A stretch of 64,000 bases of DNA, taken from Celeribacter ethanolicus. Its GTDB lineage: Bacteria; Pseudomonadota; Alphaproteobacteria; Rhodobacterales; Rhodobacteraceae. A program made the translations under genes and the position numbers. The notes beneath the pieces were generated by a model. The model was given only the letters and a program-made list of their open reading frames with translations, was not told where the DNA came from and made no database searches. The stretch spans positions 62,001 to 126,000 of the forward strand of contig NZ_LRUC01000010.1 of the NCBI RefSeq assembly GCF_001550095.1, in the 5' to 3' direction. Of the stretch, positions 7,538-15,337 are shown one piece after another (within the stretch, counting starts at the first letter, position 1; every line of letters starts with the position of its first letter).

Positions 7538-8401
7538 TCAGTTGCGGACGGACGGCCCCTCGACGGACAGGCCGTTGCCACGGGACGCCACGTAAAGCTC
7601 CAGCGCCACGAATTCCGGCGAGCCCGGCGAGAAGGTCTCTGCGCGGGTGTCACGGATACAGCCTTTGAACCGGCCATGAGTGCCGGTCAGCTTGTTGTCC
7701 TTGATCCGGTAAACCGGGAAGCCGTTGGTCTGGCCCTGCGACAGGTGGTCGGCGCGGATCATGTTGCCATAGTTCTGCTCGTGGCAGTTGGCGCAGGACA
7801 GATCGAGCTGGCCGAAGCGGGTATAGTACATCTCCTTACCCTGCTCCCAAGTGGCCTGGGCCGGACCGTCGATCGCGACATTCATCGGCGTGCCACGCGC
7901 GACAGAGGCGAGAGCCGCTTCGAAATTCAGCATGGTGACGCTGTCGTATTTCTGCTTCTCGGCGCCCATCCGTTCGGTCAGACAGTCGTTGATCTGCATC
8001 TGGATGGTGTAGACCGCTTCCTTGTCGTCATTCCATTTCGGATAGGTCGGACGCACGGAGGCGAGGCTGTCGACGCCCTCATGGCAATCCATACAGGATT
8101 TGCCCTCGGTGCCCATCACCGTTTCGAATTGCTCGAACCCGGCTTCGGCGCCCAGCATGCCGGGGTTGTCGAAATCGTCCATCTCCATCGCCTGGGTCTC
8201 GTCGGAGCGGAAGCGCCAACCGGACAGGATTTCGTCGAGATGGCCCTCCAGATGCGCAGGTGCCGTCGTCTTGGTGACGATCTCGATCTCGCCGTTGATC
8301 ACCAGTTCCGCCTCCTCGTCGGCCAAGGCCGGGGCCGCGAGCACCAGAGCGGTCAGAGCCGCCGCGGTGCGAACGGTGCGAAGCGTGTTCTTCAGTTTCA
8401 T
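7538..8401 (-). CDS. soxA: SoxA, diheme cytochrome c of SoxAX
   Basis: A 287-residue periplasmic cytochrome with signal peptide MKLKNTLRTVRTAAALTALVLAAPALA. It has two CxxCH motifs, CMDCH (103-107) and CANCH (203-207), so it is the diheme form. Cys248 in RFKGCIRD is the conserved axial cysteine of the active-site heme. Cys140 may ligate the N-terminal heme, as in other diheme SoxA proteins. SoxAX couples thiosulfate to the SoxY cysteine with a two-electron oxidation. The frame extends 46 codons upstream into the soxZ side, but the start at 8401 has an AGGAGAG site and a signal peptide. Confidence 0.95.
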   Translation of the reverse strand: MKLKNTLRTVRTAAALTALVLAAPALADEEAELVINGEIEIVTKTTAPAHLEGHLDEILSGWRFRSDETQAMEMDDFDNPGMLGAEAGFEQFETVMGTEGKSCMDCHEGVDSLASVRPTYPKWNDDKEAVYTIQMQINDCLTERMGAEKQKYDSVTMLNFEAALASVARGTPMNVAIDGPAQATWEQGKEMYYTRFGQLDLSCANCHEQNYGNMIRADHLSQGQTNGFPVYRIKDNKLTGTHGRFKGCIRDTRAETFSPGSPEFVALELYVASRGNGLSVEGPSVRN

Positions 8402-8465
8402 GCGTTTCTCTCCTCCCTGGGGTTTACGCGCGCCCCCTCCTCCAAGGGCGCGCGAAGAGCCTTGG

Positions 8466-8795
8466 TCAGGCGATGTCGATCGCCTTGACGTCCTCGTAGA
8501 CGGAGCCGTCGTCGTCATACCAGGTGAACTTGAACTCACCGGCCTCGGGCACGGTAGCTTCGAATTCGATATAGGGGTTGGTCGAGATCGACGGTTCCAG
8601 CGTCACGTCGATCACCGACTGACCGTTGAACTCGCAGGTGAAGCGGTTGATGATCGACCGCGGGATCACATTGCCGTCGCTGTCCTTGCGCTGGCCCGAT
8701 TCCATCGGGTGAGAGATCAGCGTCTTGATGGCGATGACCTCACCGGCAGAGGCGGTTTTGGGGACTTTGACGCGGGGTTTGACACCAGATGCCAT
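8466..8795 (-). CDS. soxZ: SoxZ, sulfur-carrier partner of SoxY
   Basis: A 109-residue all-beta protein that begins MASGVKPRVKVPKTASAGEV and contains ISHPMESGQRKDSDGNVIPR and FTWYDDDGSVYE, all typical of SoxZ. It has no signal peptide; SoxZ is exported as a complex with SoxY. It lies 28 nt after soxY on the minus strand and is cotranscribed with it. SoxYZ carries the sulfur intermediate between the Sox enzymes. Confidence 0.95.
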   Translation of the reverse strand: MASGVKPRVKVPKTASAGEVIAIKTLISHPMESGQRKDSDGNVIPRSIINRFTCEFNGQSVIDVTLEPSISTNPYIEFEATVPEAGEFKFTWYDDDGSVYEDVKAIDIA

Positions 8796-8823
8796 TGGGT
8801 TTTCTCCTGAAAAATGTCTTCGC

Positions 8824-9240
8824 TTAGCCGCCGCAGCCGCCGATGGTGACCTTCACGGTCGCGGCGGTCTTGACGAACGAGCCGTCTGCCATCTTCGCGA
8901 TCGCGACCACGTCCTGCGTGCCAGCAAGACGGATGCGGGTGGAGGCCATTTGCGAACCGGCGAGCGGGCCGAAGGTAAAGGCCGCCACCTCCGGGGTCGG
9001 GTTGCCGGTGGCGAAGACCGCGATGGTTTCCGCGCCCGGAGCGTCCACGGTGATCGGAACGGTGTTGCCGTTCTCGGCGATTTCCGGGGCGGTCAGGGTG
9101 ATGCCACCCTCGCCGGTCTCGGCGCCCCCGGTGAAAGCGGCGATGGCGTCATCGGCTGCCGCCACGGCACGGAAGGGCAGCAGGGCCACTGCCGTCGCGC
9201 CGAGGCCGAGAGCCAGTGCGTCACGTCGTGTGAGATTCAT
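8824..9240 (-). CDS. soxY: SoxY, covalent sulfur carrier
   Basis: A 138-residue protein. The N-terminus MNLTRRDALALGLGATAV is a twin-arginine leader, through which the SoxYZ pair is exported. The C-terminus ends VTIGGCGG, the swinging-arm motif whose cysteine (Cys136) carries thiosulfate-derived sulfur through the cycle. Size and motif match canonical SoxY. It is encoded between soxX and soxZ in one minus-strand operon. Confidence 0.96.
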   Translation of the reverse strand: MNLTRRDALALGLGATAVALLPFRAVAAADDAIAAFTGGAETGEGGITLTAPEIAENGNTVPITVDAPGAETIAVFATGNPTPEVAAFTFGPLAGSQMASTRIRLAGTQDVVAIAKMADGSFVKTAATVKVTIGGCGG

Positions 9241-9282
9241 GGTTTGCTCCTCGTTAGAGATTTGGGGAATGCTGGCCGACGA

Positions 9283-9780
9283 TCACTCGTCTTTCAGCGT
9301 CATCAGATAGGCGACCACATCCTCGATCTGCTGGGCCGACAGGATCGGCGGCAGATCGGCAGGCGCGGCCTTGCCGGTGTAGGCGTCGCCCGGGCGGTTG
9401 AAGCCATCGACCTTGTAGAAGGCCGGCATCACTGTGCCCTCGAAGGTCTTCTTCGGATTGACCACCAGACCGCGCAGTTCGGCTTCGGTCCAGCGTGAGC
9501 CCGCGCCGTCGAGCCAGGGACCGACCTCGCCGTGGAACGGCACGTCGGCATAGGCCTCCGCCGCATGGCAGGAAACGCAATTGCCCAGGGACTTTTCCGT
9601 CATGATCTTGCGACCTTCGTCCGCATTGCCGGCAGAGCCGGTCAGCGAGGTCTCGACCGCGCCGTAATCGTCGAACTGAACGTCACCGGGTGCGATCTCC
9701 GCCGCCGCGACGACCGGAAACGCAAGGACACCGAGCGTGAGCGCGGCGAATGGCTTAAGGCGTTTTGCGATGCGTTTCAT
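9283..9780 (-). CDS. soxX: SoxX, monoheme cytochrome c of SoxAX
   Basis: A 165-residue protein with an N-terminal signal peptide cut near VVAAAE and one heme motif CVSCH (Cys68-Cys71-His72). The C-terminal helix contains ILSAQQIEDVVAYLMTL. With SoxA it forms the SoxAX cytochrome. An in-frame ATG lies four codons upstream, but GGAGGAGAC directly before 9780 supports this start. It is the first gene after the soxW/soxX intergenic region, so it probably has its own promoter there. Confidence 0.94.
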   Translation of the reverse strand: MKRIAKRLKPFAALTLGVLAFPVVAAAEIAPGDVQFDDYGAVETSLTGSAGNADEGRKIMTEKSLGNCVSCHAAEAYADVPFHGEVGPWLDGAGSRWTEAELRGLVVNPKKTFEGTVMPAFYKVDGFNRPGDAYTGKAAPADLPPILSAQQIEDVVAYLMTLKDE

Positions 9781-9872
9781 GTCTCCTCCCAAAGACTCTG
9801 TTTCATTTGCCGCATATCTGCGTTGTTCTTATTGCATACCGTAGCGTGCCAATTTGTCGCAACGCAAGCAAC

Positions 9873-9892
9873 AAATTCAAAAAAGTGAATTT
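9873..9892. promoter_or_regulatory. Putative SoxR operator in the soxW-soxX gap
   Basis: AAATTCA (9873-9879) and TGAATTT (9886-9892) are perfect 7-bp arms around AAAAAG, 93 nt upstream of the soxX start on the minus strand. The surrounding 120 nt are AT-rich compared with the genes. SoxR of related alphaproteobacteria is known to bind both the soxS-soxV and soxW-soxX gaps; the site here has the same ATTC/GAAT half-site as the 11382-11405 palindrome. Assignment is inferred. Confidence 0.6.
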
Positions 9893-9939
9893 TGCTGCAT
9901 GTGCATCCTTGAGGCGAACTGAATCCGCCCTAAGATGCT

Positions 9940-10536
9940 TCAGTTACTCACCTTTAACTTGCCCTGCTCCTGCTGCAGAACCACTTGACGCGCATGGTAT
10001 TTCTGGAACGGCTCATCGCCATCGTAGCCGTGATCGAGCACCCATTGCATCATGTTGTAGGTGGTCAGCTTGCCGAAGGCGCCGGGCACGGTGGAGACCG
10101 CTGCGTCCTTGGCGGAGACGCCTTCGGGCACCTCTTCGGGGAAATACAGATTCGTCGGTGTGAACAATACCCCCCACTTCTGCACCATGTCCTTTTCCGG
10201 CAAGGTCTCGCCGTCGAAATCCGTCACTTCGACATCGCCGAACATGTTGATCTGGATGACGAAGAAATTCTCCTCGATCATCTGGGTGATCTCCGGGTCC
10301 GGGTAGACCTCTTCGTGCATTTTCTTGCAGTAGATGCAGCCGCGTTGCTCCACCATCACCACAAGCCGCTTGCCTTCGGCATTGGCCTCGGCCAGATCTT
10401 CGCGCAGGTCCTTGAACGTGTCGCGCTGCCACGGCGTCTTGTGCAGCCCGTCGTCGCCCATTTCCACCGCCAAAGCGGGGAAAGCGGCGGCGGCCAGCGT
10501 TAGAGAAAGAAGGGTCCGTCGTGCAATCTTGAACAT
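9940..10536 (-). CDS. soxW: SoxW, periplasmic thioredoxin
   Basis: A 198-residue thioredoxin-fold protein with signal peptide MFKIARRTLLSLTLAAAAFPALA and the redox motif CIYC (Cys67-Cys70) in VEQRGCIYCKKMHEEV. The cis-Pro region FTPTNLYF follows. It receives electrons from the membrane protein SoxV and passes them to Sox partners, keeping the SoxY cysteine active. Its start lies 3 nt after the soxV stop, so the two are one unit (soxVW). Confidence 0.92.
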   Translation of the reverse strand: MFKIARRTLLSLTLAAAAFPALAVEMGDDGLHKTPWQRDTFKDLREDLAEANAEGKRLVVMVEQRGCIYCKKMHEEVYPDPEITQMIEENFFVIQINMFGDVEVTDFDGETLPEKDMVQKWGVLFTPTNLYFPEEVPEGVSAKDAAVSTVPGAFGKLTTYNMMQWVLDHGYDGDEPFQKYHARQVVLQQEQGKLKVSN

Positions 10537-10539
10537 GGT

Positions 10540-11295
10540 TTACAGGCTCCCGTTGGATCCGATTTTCGAGAAAGAGGGGAAGGTTTCGATCATCCATGCC
10601 GCGATCACATTGACCGAATTGGTCACGATCAGGACCGCGAAGAGGATCAGGAACACCCCCATCAGCTTTTCCACCTTCGGCAGGTGGCGGCGGAATTTGG
10701 CGGCGAATTTCAGGAAGGGCTTGATGAAGAAGGCCGCCACCACGAAAGGCGCGGTCATGCCGATGCCGAAAACCACCATCATCATCAGCCCGCGCAATGC
10801 GGTGGCCTCATTCGACGCCAGCATCACTACGCCCACGAGCACACCGCCCACGCAGGGCGTCCACCCGGCGGCAAAGGCCAGCCCCACAAGATAAGACGAC
10901 CAGACATTCATATTGGCCGTGTCGCCCGCTTGCATCTGGAACTGGCGATTGAGAAAGCCGATGCGGATCACGCCAAGGAAATGCAACCCGAGGATGAACA
11001 CCAGAGCGGCGGAGCCGATGCGGAAAATGTCCTGATGACTGCGAAACGCCTGGCTGAGCGAAAACGCCGCCGCCCCCAGGAGGACGAAGACCGTGATGAT
11101 CCCCAGCGAGAACATCACCGACGAGATCACTGCCCGCTTGCGCGCGCCCGGCGCCAATTCGCCTTCGGCATTGATCTCCGCCATCGAGGTTCCGGCCATG
11201 TAGGACAGGTAGAACGGCACGATGGGCAGGATACAGGGTGAGAAAAACACCACCAACCCGCCCAGAAGGGCCGATAGAAACGTTACGTCGAGCAT
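10540..11295 (-). CDS. soxV: SoxV, CcdA-type membrane thiol transporter
   Basis: A 251-residue integral membrane protein with about six transmembrane helices. The two redox cysteines lie in FSPCILPIVPF and GWTPCVGGVLVGV, the DsbD/CcdA signature. In the Sox system it carries reducing equivalents from cytoplasmic thioredoxin to SoxW. It is the first gene of the minus-strand cluster and diverges from soxS. The 5' gap (134 nt) contains a 24-bp palindrome expected to be the SoxR operator. Confidence 0.94.
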   Translation of the reverse strand: MLDVTFLSALLGGLVVFFSPCILPIVPFYLSYMAGTSMAEINAEGELAPGARKRAVISSVMFSLGIITVFVLLGAAAFSLSQAFRSHQDIFRIGSAALVFILGLHFLGVIRIGFLNRQFQMQAGDTANMNVWSSYLVGLAFAAGWTPCVGGVLVGVVMLASNEATALRGLMMMVVFGIGMTAPFVVAAFFIKPFLKFAAKFRRHLPKVEKLMGVFLILFAVLIVTNSVNVIAAWMIETFPSFSKIGSNGSL

Positions 11296-11381
11296 ATAAT
11301 CCTCCCAGTGCGACTGGCCGGTTTGACCCGACGAGGCTCCTCAACCCCGCACCGCGGTTGATCCGCGACTTGTGCCATTCA

Positions 11382-11405
11382 CATATTCAAATTAGGTTGA
11401 ATATG
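11382..11405. promoter_or_regulatory. Putative SoxR operator between soxV and soxS
   Basis: CATATTCAA (11382-11390) and TTGAATATG (11397-11405) are perfect 9-bp arms around ATTAGG. The site lies 24 nt before the soxS start at 11430 and 86 nt before soxV, so it can control both. ArsR-type SoxR repressors are known to act at the soxS-soxV gap in related bacteria. The site would also cover a possible upstream soxS start at 11403, which argues for 11430. Confidence 0.75.
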
Positions 11406-11429
11406 TCGCACCCGTCAATCGGTATACAT

Positions 11430-11855
11430 ATGTTGACAAGAATTTTGGCCTTTGCCGCCCTTTCGCTCGGAGTGATTCTCTGCGTTGCCTCCCCTGCCGC
11501 CGCCATGGAACTGGTGATGGTGGAGCAGGACGGCTGTGCTTATTGCGCCCGCTGGAATGCGGAAATCGCCCCGATCTATCCGAAAACCCCGGAGGGCGAT
11601 TATGCGCCGCTGCGCCGCGTCGACCTGCGTGCGCCCCGTCCCGACGACCTCGATTTCAAGGGGCCCGTGATCTTCACACCGACCTTCATTCTGGTCGACG
11701 AGGGCGTCGAGCAGGGCCGGATCGAAGGCTATGCGGGCGACGAAATGTTCTGGACCATGCTCACCATGCTGCTGCGCGATCACTCCGATTTCGCAGCGCC
11801 GGACGAGAGCCTCAAAGACGCAACCGACGTGGAGGGAGACCGCGCCGGAAACTGA
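11430..11855 (+). CDS. soxS: SoxS, periplasmic thioredoxin-like regulator of Sox activity
   Basis: A 141-residue protein with a cleavable leader (MLTRILAFAALSLGVIL, ending near AAAM) and a thioredoxin-like CAYC motif (Cys36-Cys39) in VEQDGCAYCARWNAEI. IFTPTFILVDEG is the cis-Pro strand. Paracoccus SoxS keeps SoxYZ reductively active. An in-frame ATG at 11403 is possible but lies inside the palindrome. It is the first gene of a plus-strand group followed by a GlcG-like gene, soxR and soxT. Confidence 0.88.
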   Translation: MLTRILAFAALSLGVILCVASPAAAMELVMVEQDGCAYCARWNAEIAPIYPKTPEGDYAPLRRVDLRAPRPDDLDFKGPVIFTPTFILVDEGVEQGRIEGYAGDEMFWTMLTMLLRDHSDFAAPDESLKDATDVEGDRAGN

Positions 11856-11877
11856 GATCACACCAAGGGAGGAAACA

Positions 11878-12390
11878 ATGAAATCATTTAAAACCATGGC
11901 CTTGCACGCAGGTTTCTGCGCCAGCATCATGGCCGTGCCCGCGCTTGCCCAGGAAGACGACGCTTTTGTCACCTTTCAGGTGCTGAAACCGGAATACGCC
12001 CAACGCGCCGCCGTGGCCGCGATGGAAAGCTGTCGCGAGGCCGGCTATCAGGTCGGCGTCATGGTGGTCGATCGCTTCGGCATCCCGCAGGCCTATGTGC
12101 GCGACCGCTACGCCGGTTTGCACGTCTTCGAGACCGCAAGGCGCAAGGCCTGGACCGCCGTCTCCTTTCGCACCGACACGCTCAGCCTCGGTGAGCTGAC
12201 CGCGCCGGGCGAGATGATGGCGGGCATTCGCGAACTGTCCGAACCTCTCGCCCTCGGAGGCGGTCTTGTGATTGAAGCGTCAGGCTCTATAGTGGCCGGC
12301 ATCGGTGTTTCCGGCGCCCCAGGCCCCGACCTTGATGCGGACTGCGCTCAGGCGGGCATCGACGCCATCATGGACGACATCGCGTTTTAA
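11878..12390 (+). CDS. Exported GlcG/HbpS-family protein
   Basis: A 170-residue protein with signal peptide MKSFKTMALHAGFCASIMAVPALA, then one GlcG/HbpS (DUF336) domain. Family features visible are VAAMESCREAGYQVGVMVVDRFGIPQAYVRDRYAG, the ARRKAWTAVSFRTDT segment and GGGLVIEASGSIVAGIGVSGAPGPDLDADCAQAGIDAI. Homologues bind heme or corrinoid or act as redox-sensing extracellular proteins; the exact role is unknown. AAGGGAGG directly precedes the ATG. It lies between soxS and soxR, where the known soxSRT order has no gene, so it is probably a periplasmic accessory of the Sox system. Confidence 0.82.
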   Translation: MKSFKTMALHAGFCASIMAVPALAQEDDAFVTFQVLKPEYAQRAAVAAMESCREAGYQVGVMVVDRFGIPQAYVRDRYAGLHVFETARRKAWTAVSFRTDTLSLGELTAPGEMMAGIRELSEPLALGGGLVIEASGSIVAGIGVSGAPGPDLDADCAQAGIDAIMDDIAF

Positions 12391-12430
12391 GGACCCAAAC
12401 AACTCTTCGAGGACACATGAGGTGGACAAA

Positions 12431-12808
12431 GTGAATTCGCCTTTGCCAATCATTACGGAGAACATGTCCGACGAGGACATGGATGTGATGATGTCGAGCG
12501 CCTGCGATGCGTCGCAGCTTTTGAAAGCCCTGTCGCATGAGGGGCGGTTGATGATCCTGTGTCATCTGGTGACCGGCGAGAAATCCGTCACCGAGCTCGA
12601 AGAGCTTTTGTCGGCACGTCAGGCCGCGGTGAGCCAACAGCTCGCCCGGCTGCGTCTCGAAGGCCTGGTGACGCCCCGCCGTGAGGGCAAGGCGATCTAC
12701 TATTCCTTGACCGACGACCGACCGAAACGCATTCTCGAAGTGATCTACGACATGTTCTGTTCCGTCGATGGTGGCCCGAAAAAGGCGGCGCTCAAAAGCG
12801 ACGCCTGA
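12431..12808 (+). CDS. soxR: SoxR, ArsR-family repressor of sox genes
   Basis: A 125-residue winged-HTH protein: DASQLLKALSHEGRLMILCHL, SVTELEELLSARQAAVSQQLARLRLEGLV and TPRREGKAIYYSLTD are the ArsR core. Cysteines in SSACDAS, LCHL and DMFCSVDG could serve sulfane-sulfur sensing, as shown for SoxR and SqrR relatives. The start is uncertain. GTG at 12431 has GAGG 8 nt upstream; ATG at 12464 (MSDEDMDVMM) has GGAG very close. It follows the GlcG-like gene by 40 nt. It is expected to repress the soxV and soxX promoters until thiosulfate or polysulfide is present. Confidence 0.88.
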   Translation: MNSPLPIITENMSDEDMDVMMSSACDASQLLKALSHEGRLMILCHLVTGEKSVTELEELLSARQAAVSQQLARLRLEGLVTPRREGKAIYYSLTDDRPKRILEVIYDMFCSVDGGPKKAALKSDA

Positions 12809-12889
12809 CGACATGTCCCGCGCAGATCGGGAGGATCAAAGCGACGGGCGCATAAACGACGGGCATAGGACGGGCATTAGGGAGGAGAC

Positions 12890-13945
12890 ATGCTCGACAG
12901 TGTTGATCCGGGGCTGCTTGCGGCCCTCATCGGGATGTGCGGCGGGCTGGTCCTTGGCCTTGCCGCCAGACTGGGGCGGTTCTGCTCCATGGGCGCCATC
13001 GAGGATGCGCTTTACCAAGGCTCCGACCTGCGCGCCCGGCAATGGGGCGTGGCTCTGGGCGTGGCGCTCCTGGGCACCTTTACCCTGATCGGGTTCGGCC
13101 TGTTCGATCCGTCGCAAACCGCCTATCTCGGCCTCAGATGGTATCCGCTCGCCTCCATCGGTGGCGGGCTTCTGTTCGGTTATGGCATGGCTCTGGCGGG
13201 CAATTGCGGGTTTGGCGCGCTGGCGCGTCTCGGCGGCGGCGATCTGCGCAATTTCGTCATCGTTCTGGTGATGGGGCTTGCCACCTATGTCACGCTGAAC
13301 GGGCCGCTGGCACATCTGCGGGTCACGCTCTTCCCGCCCATGCCCGCCGAAGGCTCCCTGCCCGGTTTCGCACATGCGCTTGGCCAGAGCCTCGGCCTGC
13401 CCGTCGTCCCCAGCGGGATCGTCGCGGGTCTCGCAATGCTCGCCCTTGCGCTTTCCTCACGCGCCTTTCGCGCCAAGCCGAAACTCATCCTCTGGGGCGG
13501 CGCTGTCGGGCTGGCGATTGTTTCCGGCTGGGCCGGCACCGCATGGCTGTCGGAAGCCACATTCGAGGCCACCCCCGTCACCTCGCACAGCTTCGCCGCC
13601 CCGATCGGCGACACGCTCTTCTACCTCATGAGCTCCTCGGCCCTCTCTCCCGGATTTGGCGTCGGCTCGGTCATCGGCGTGCTTGCCGGCGCGGCCATCG
13701 GCTCCCTGATCAAGGGACATTTCCGCTGGGAAGCCTGCGAAGACCCGCGCGAGTTGAAGCGCCAGATTTTGGGCGCGTCTTTCATGGGCGTGGGGGCCGT
13801 TCTGGCTTTTGGCTGCACCGTCGGCCAAGGGCTTTCCGCCTTCTCGCTCCTGACCTATTCCGCCCCGGTGACCATCGCCGCCATCGTCGCTGGCGCAGCC
13901 CTCGGCCTGCGCCAGTTGATCTACGGGTTTTCCTTCGCGCGCTAG
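12890..13945 (+). CDS. soxT: SoxT, YeeE/YedE-family sulfur-compound permease
   Basis: A 351-residue polytopic membrane protein of the YeeE/YedE (TsuA-like) family. Two similar halves each hold a conserved small-residue/cysteine loop: ARLGRFCSMGAIEDAL and LAGNCGFGALARLGGGDLR in the first, VLAFGCTVGQGLSAFSLL in the second. TsuA imports thiosulfate through such cysteines. In soxSRT loci SoxT proteins are linked to uptake and SoxR induction. GGGAGG lies just before the ATG. It is the last gene of the plus-strand group and is followed after 3 nt by a copy of the TTGAGTATTT element. Confidence 0.88.
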   Translation: MLDSVDPGLLAALIGMCGGLVLGLAARLGRFCSMGAIEDALYQGSDLRARQWGVALGVALLGTFTLIGFGLFDPSQTAYLGLRWYPLASIGGGLLFGYGMALAGNCGFGALARLGGGDLRNFVIVLVMGLATYVTLNGPLAHLRVTLFPPMPAEGSLPGFAHALGQSLGLPVVPSGIVAGLAMLALALSSRAFRAKPKLILWGGAVGLAIVSGWAGTAWLSEATFEATPVTSHSFAAPIGDTLFYLMSSSALSPGFGVGSVIGVLAGAAIGSLIKGHFRWEACEDPRELKRQILGASFMGVGAVLAFGCTVGQGLSAFSLLTYSAPVTIAAIVAGAALGLRQLIYGFSFAR

Positions 13946-13948
13946 AGT

Positions 13949-13975
13949 TTGAGTATTTTGGGCAGCAAAGGAAAC
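13949..13975 (+). repeat. Dispersed stop-codon-linked element, copy 1
   Basis: TTGAGTATTT, then TGGG, then CAGCAAAGGAAAC, 3 nt after the soxT stop codon and on the soxT strand. Similar copies are at 39456-39480, 55551-55577 and 59465-59491, with variants at 47237-47261 and 31584-31608 (minus). Confidence 0.8.
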
Positions 13976-13984
13976 AGTGCTCGC

Positions 13985-15235
13985 TCAGCCCAGGATCAGC
14001 ACCTGAAGATCGGCGACATTCGTTCCCGTGGCGCCGATCTGTAACAGGTCTCCGGCGGCTTTGAGCCCACGGTAACTGTCGTTGCGCGCAAGCACCTCCT
14101 GCGGGTCCAGACCCGCCTCCCGCATCCGGTCGAGCGTGCCGGGATCGACCAGACCGCCCGCCGCATCGGTCGGACCATCGCGCCCGTCGGTGCCGCCCGA
14201 GAGAAAAACGTAATCCCCAAGCCCCGCCGCTTCGGCCAGCACCGCCACCCGCAGAGCAAGCTCCTGATTGCGCCCACCAAGCCCGTCGCCCGTCAGTTTC
14301 ACCGTGGTCTCGCCACCGAATAGAAACACGCCGCGCTCGCCCGAGCCTTTGGCACAATCGACGATAATCCTGGCCGCCTCGGCGACATCGCCCTCAAGCG
14401 GCATCGGGAAGACATGCACCCCATGGCTGGCCCCGCCCCCCGCCGCGCGCGCCATGGCCGCGACCGAAATCTTGTTCGACCCGATGAGTGTGGAGGAACT
14501 CTCCGGCAAGGGACCGAGATCGGGTTGCGGCTGTGACAGGTAGGTCGTCACCGACGCGGGCAGCCTGTCCCAAAGTCCGAGGTCGATCAACACCGCTGCC
14601 GCTTCGGCCCGCGTGCCGATGGGCGAAACGGTCGGCCCGGACGCAATCGCCCGCAGATCGTCCGACACCACATCCGACAGCAAAAGCGCCGTGACCTTCG
14701 CAGGCGCCGCCGCCCTGAGCAAACCGCCACCCTTGAGCCGGGACAACTGTTGCCGCACGAGGTTCATCGTCACAATGTCCGCGCCCGAGGCCAGCAAAAG
14801 CCGGTTGACCTCCGCCTTGTCCTCCAAGGACACCCCCGCCACCGGCGCGGGCAAAAGCGCGGAACCGCCGCCCGAAATCAGCGCAAGAACATCGCCCGTC
14901 GCATGCGACAGCGCCTCCTCGACCCGAAGCGCGGCGCGCGCGCCCTCGGCATCCGGCACCGGATGACCCGCGGCCAGCACCTCCGCCCCCGCAAGGGGGC
15001 TGGCGTTTTCGTAATTCGTGACAACGATGACCGTGCGCGCCCTGACCTGGCGCATGGCCGCTTCCGCCATGCTCCGCGCCGCCTTGCCCACCGCGATGAT
15101 GATCGGCTGCTCGAAGCTCTGCCCGGCAAGGGCCGCCTCGACGGCCTGACCGGGATCGGCCGCCGCCACACCTTCGAGGAAAATCTCGCGCGCCCGGGCC
15201 CGCAGTTCATTGATTTGAGAGGGTTCGCTTGTCAT
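13985..15235 (-). CDS. Glycerate 2-kinase (MOFRL family)
   Basis: A 416-residue enzyme that phosphorylates D-glycerate with ATP to 2-phosphoglycerate, in glyoxylate, serine-cycle or tartrate breakdown. The N-terminal DUF4147 domain shows IIAVGKAARSMAEAA, AGHPVPDAEGARAA and LALISGGGSALLPAP. The C-terminal MOFRL domain (about residues 300-405) shows FLFGGETTVKLTGDGLGGRNQE-type motifs and FLSGGTDGRDGPTDAAGG. A longer upstream frame overlaps the divergent selD and is not coding. The start at 15235 (MTSEPSQINELRA) leaves 102 nt to selD. The gene converges on soxT with the repeat element between them. Confidence 0.92.
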   Translation of the reverse strand: MTSEPSQINELRARAREIFLEGVAAADPGQAVEAALAGQSFEQPIIIAVGKAARSMAEAAMRQVRARTVIVVTNYENASPLAGAEVLAAGHPVPDAEGARAALRVEEALSHATGDVLALISGGGSALLPAPVAGVSLEDKAEVNRLLLASGADIVTMNLVRQQLSRLKGGGLLRAAAPAKVTALLLSDVVSDDLRAIASGPTVSPIGTRAEAAAVLIDLGLWDRLPASVTTYLSQPQPDLGPLPESSSTLIGSNKISVAAMARAAGGGASHGVHVFPMPLEGDVAEAARIIVDCAKGSGERGVFLFGGETTVKLTGDGLGGRNQELALRVAVLAEAAGLGDYVFLSGGTDGRDGPTDAAGGLVDPGTLDRMREAGLDPQEVLARNDSYRGLKAAGDLLQIGATGTNVADLQVLILG

Positions 15236-15337
15236 GACCGGATGTTGACACGTTGACCCTGCGGCGTCCAGCGCCCTTGCCAAGCCGCACGCTTCGCGGC
15301 AGGTTTCGCAGGACATTGCCCGATACGGAGCCGAGAG

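Noticed and set aside
11403-11855. Upstream soxS start at 11403
   Set aside because: The ATG is inside the last arm of the operator palindrome and adds nine residues before a good signal peptide; 11430 is more likely.
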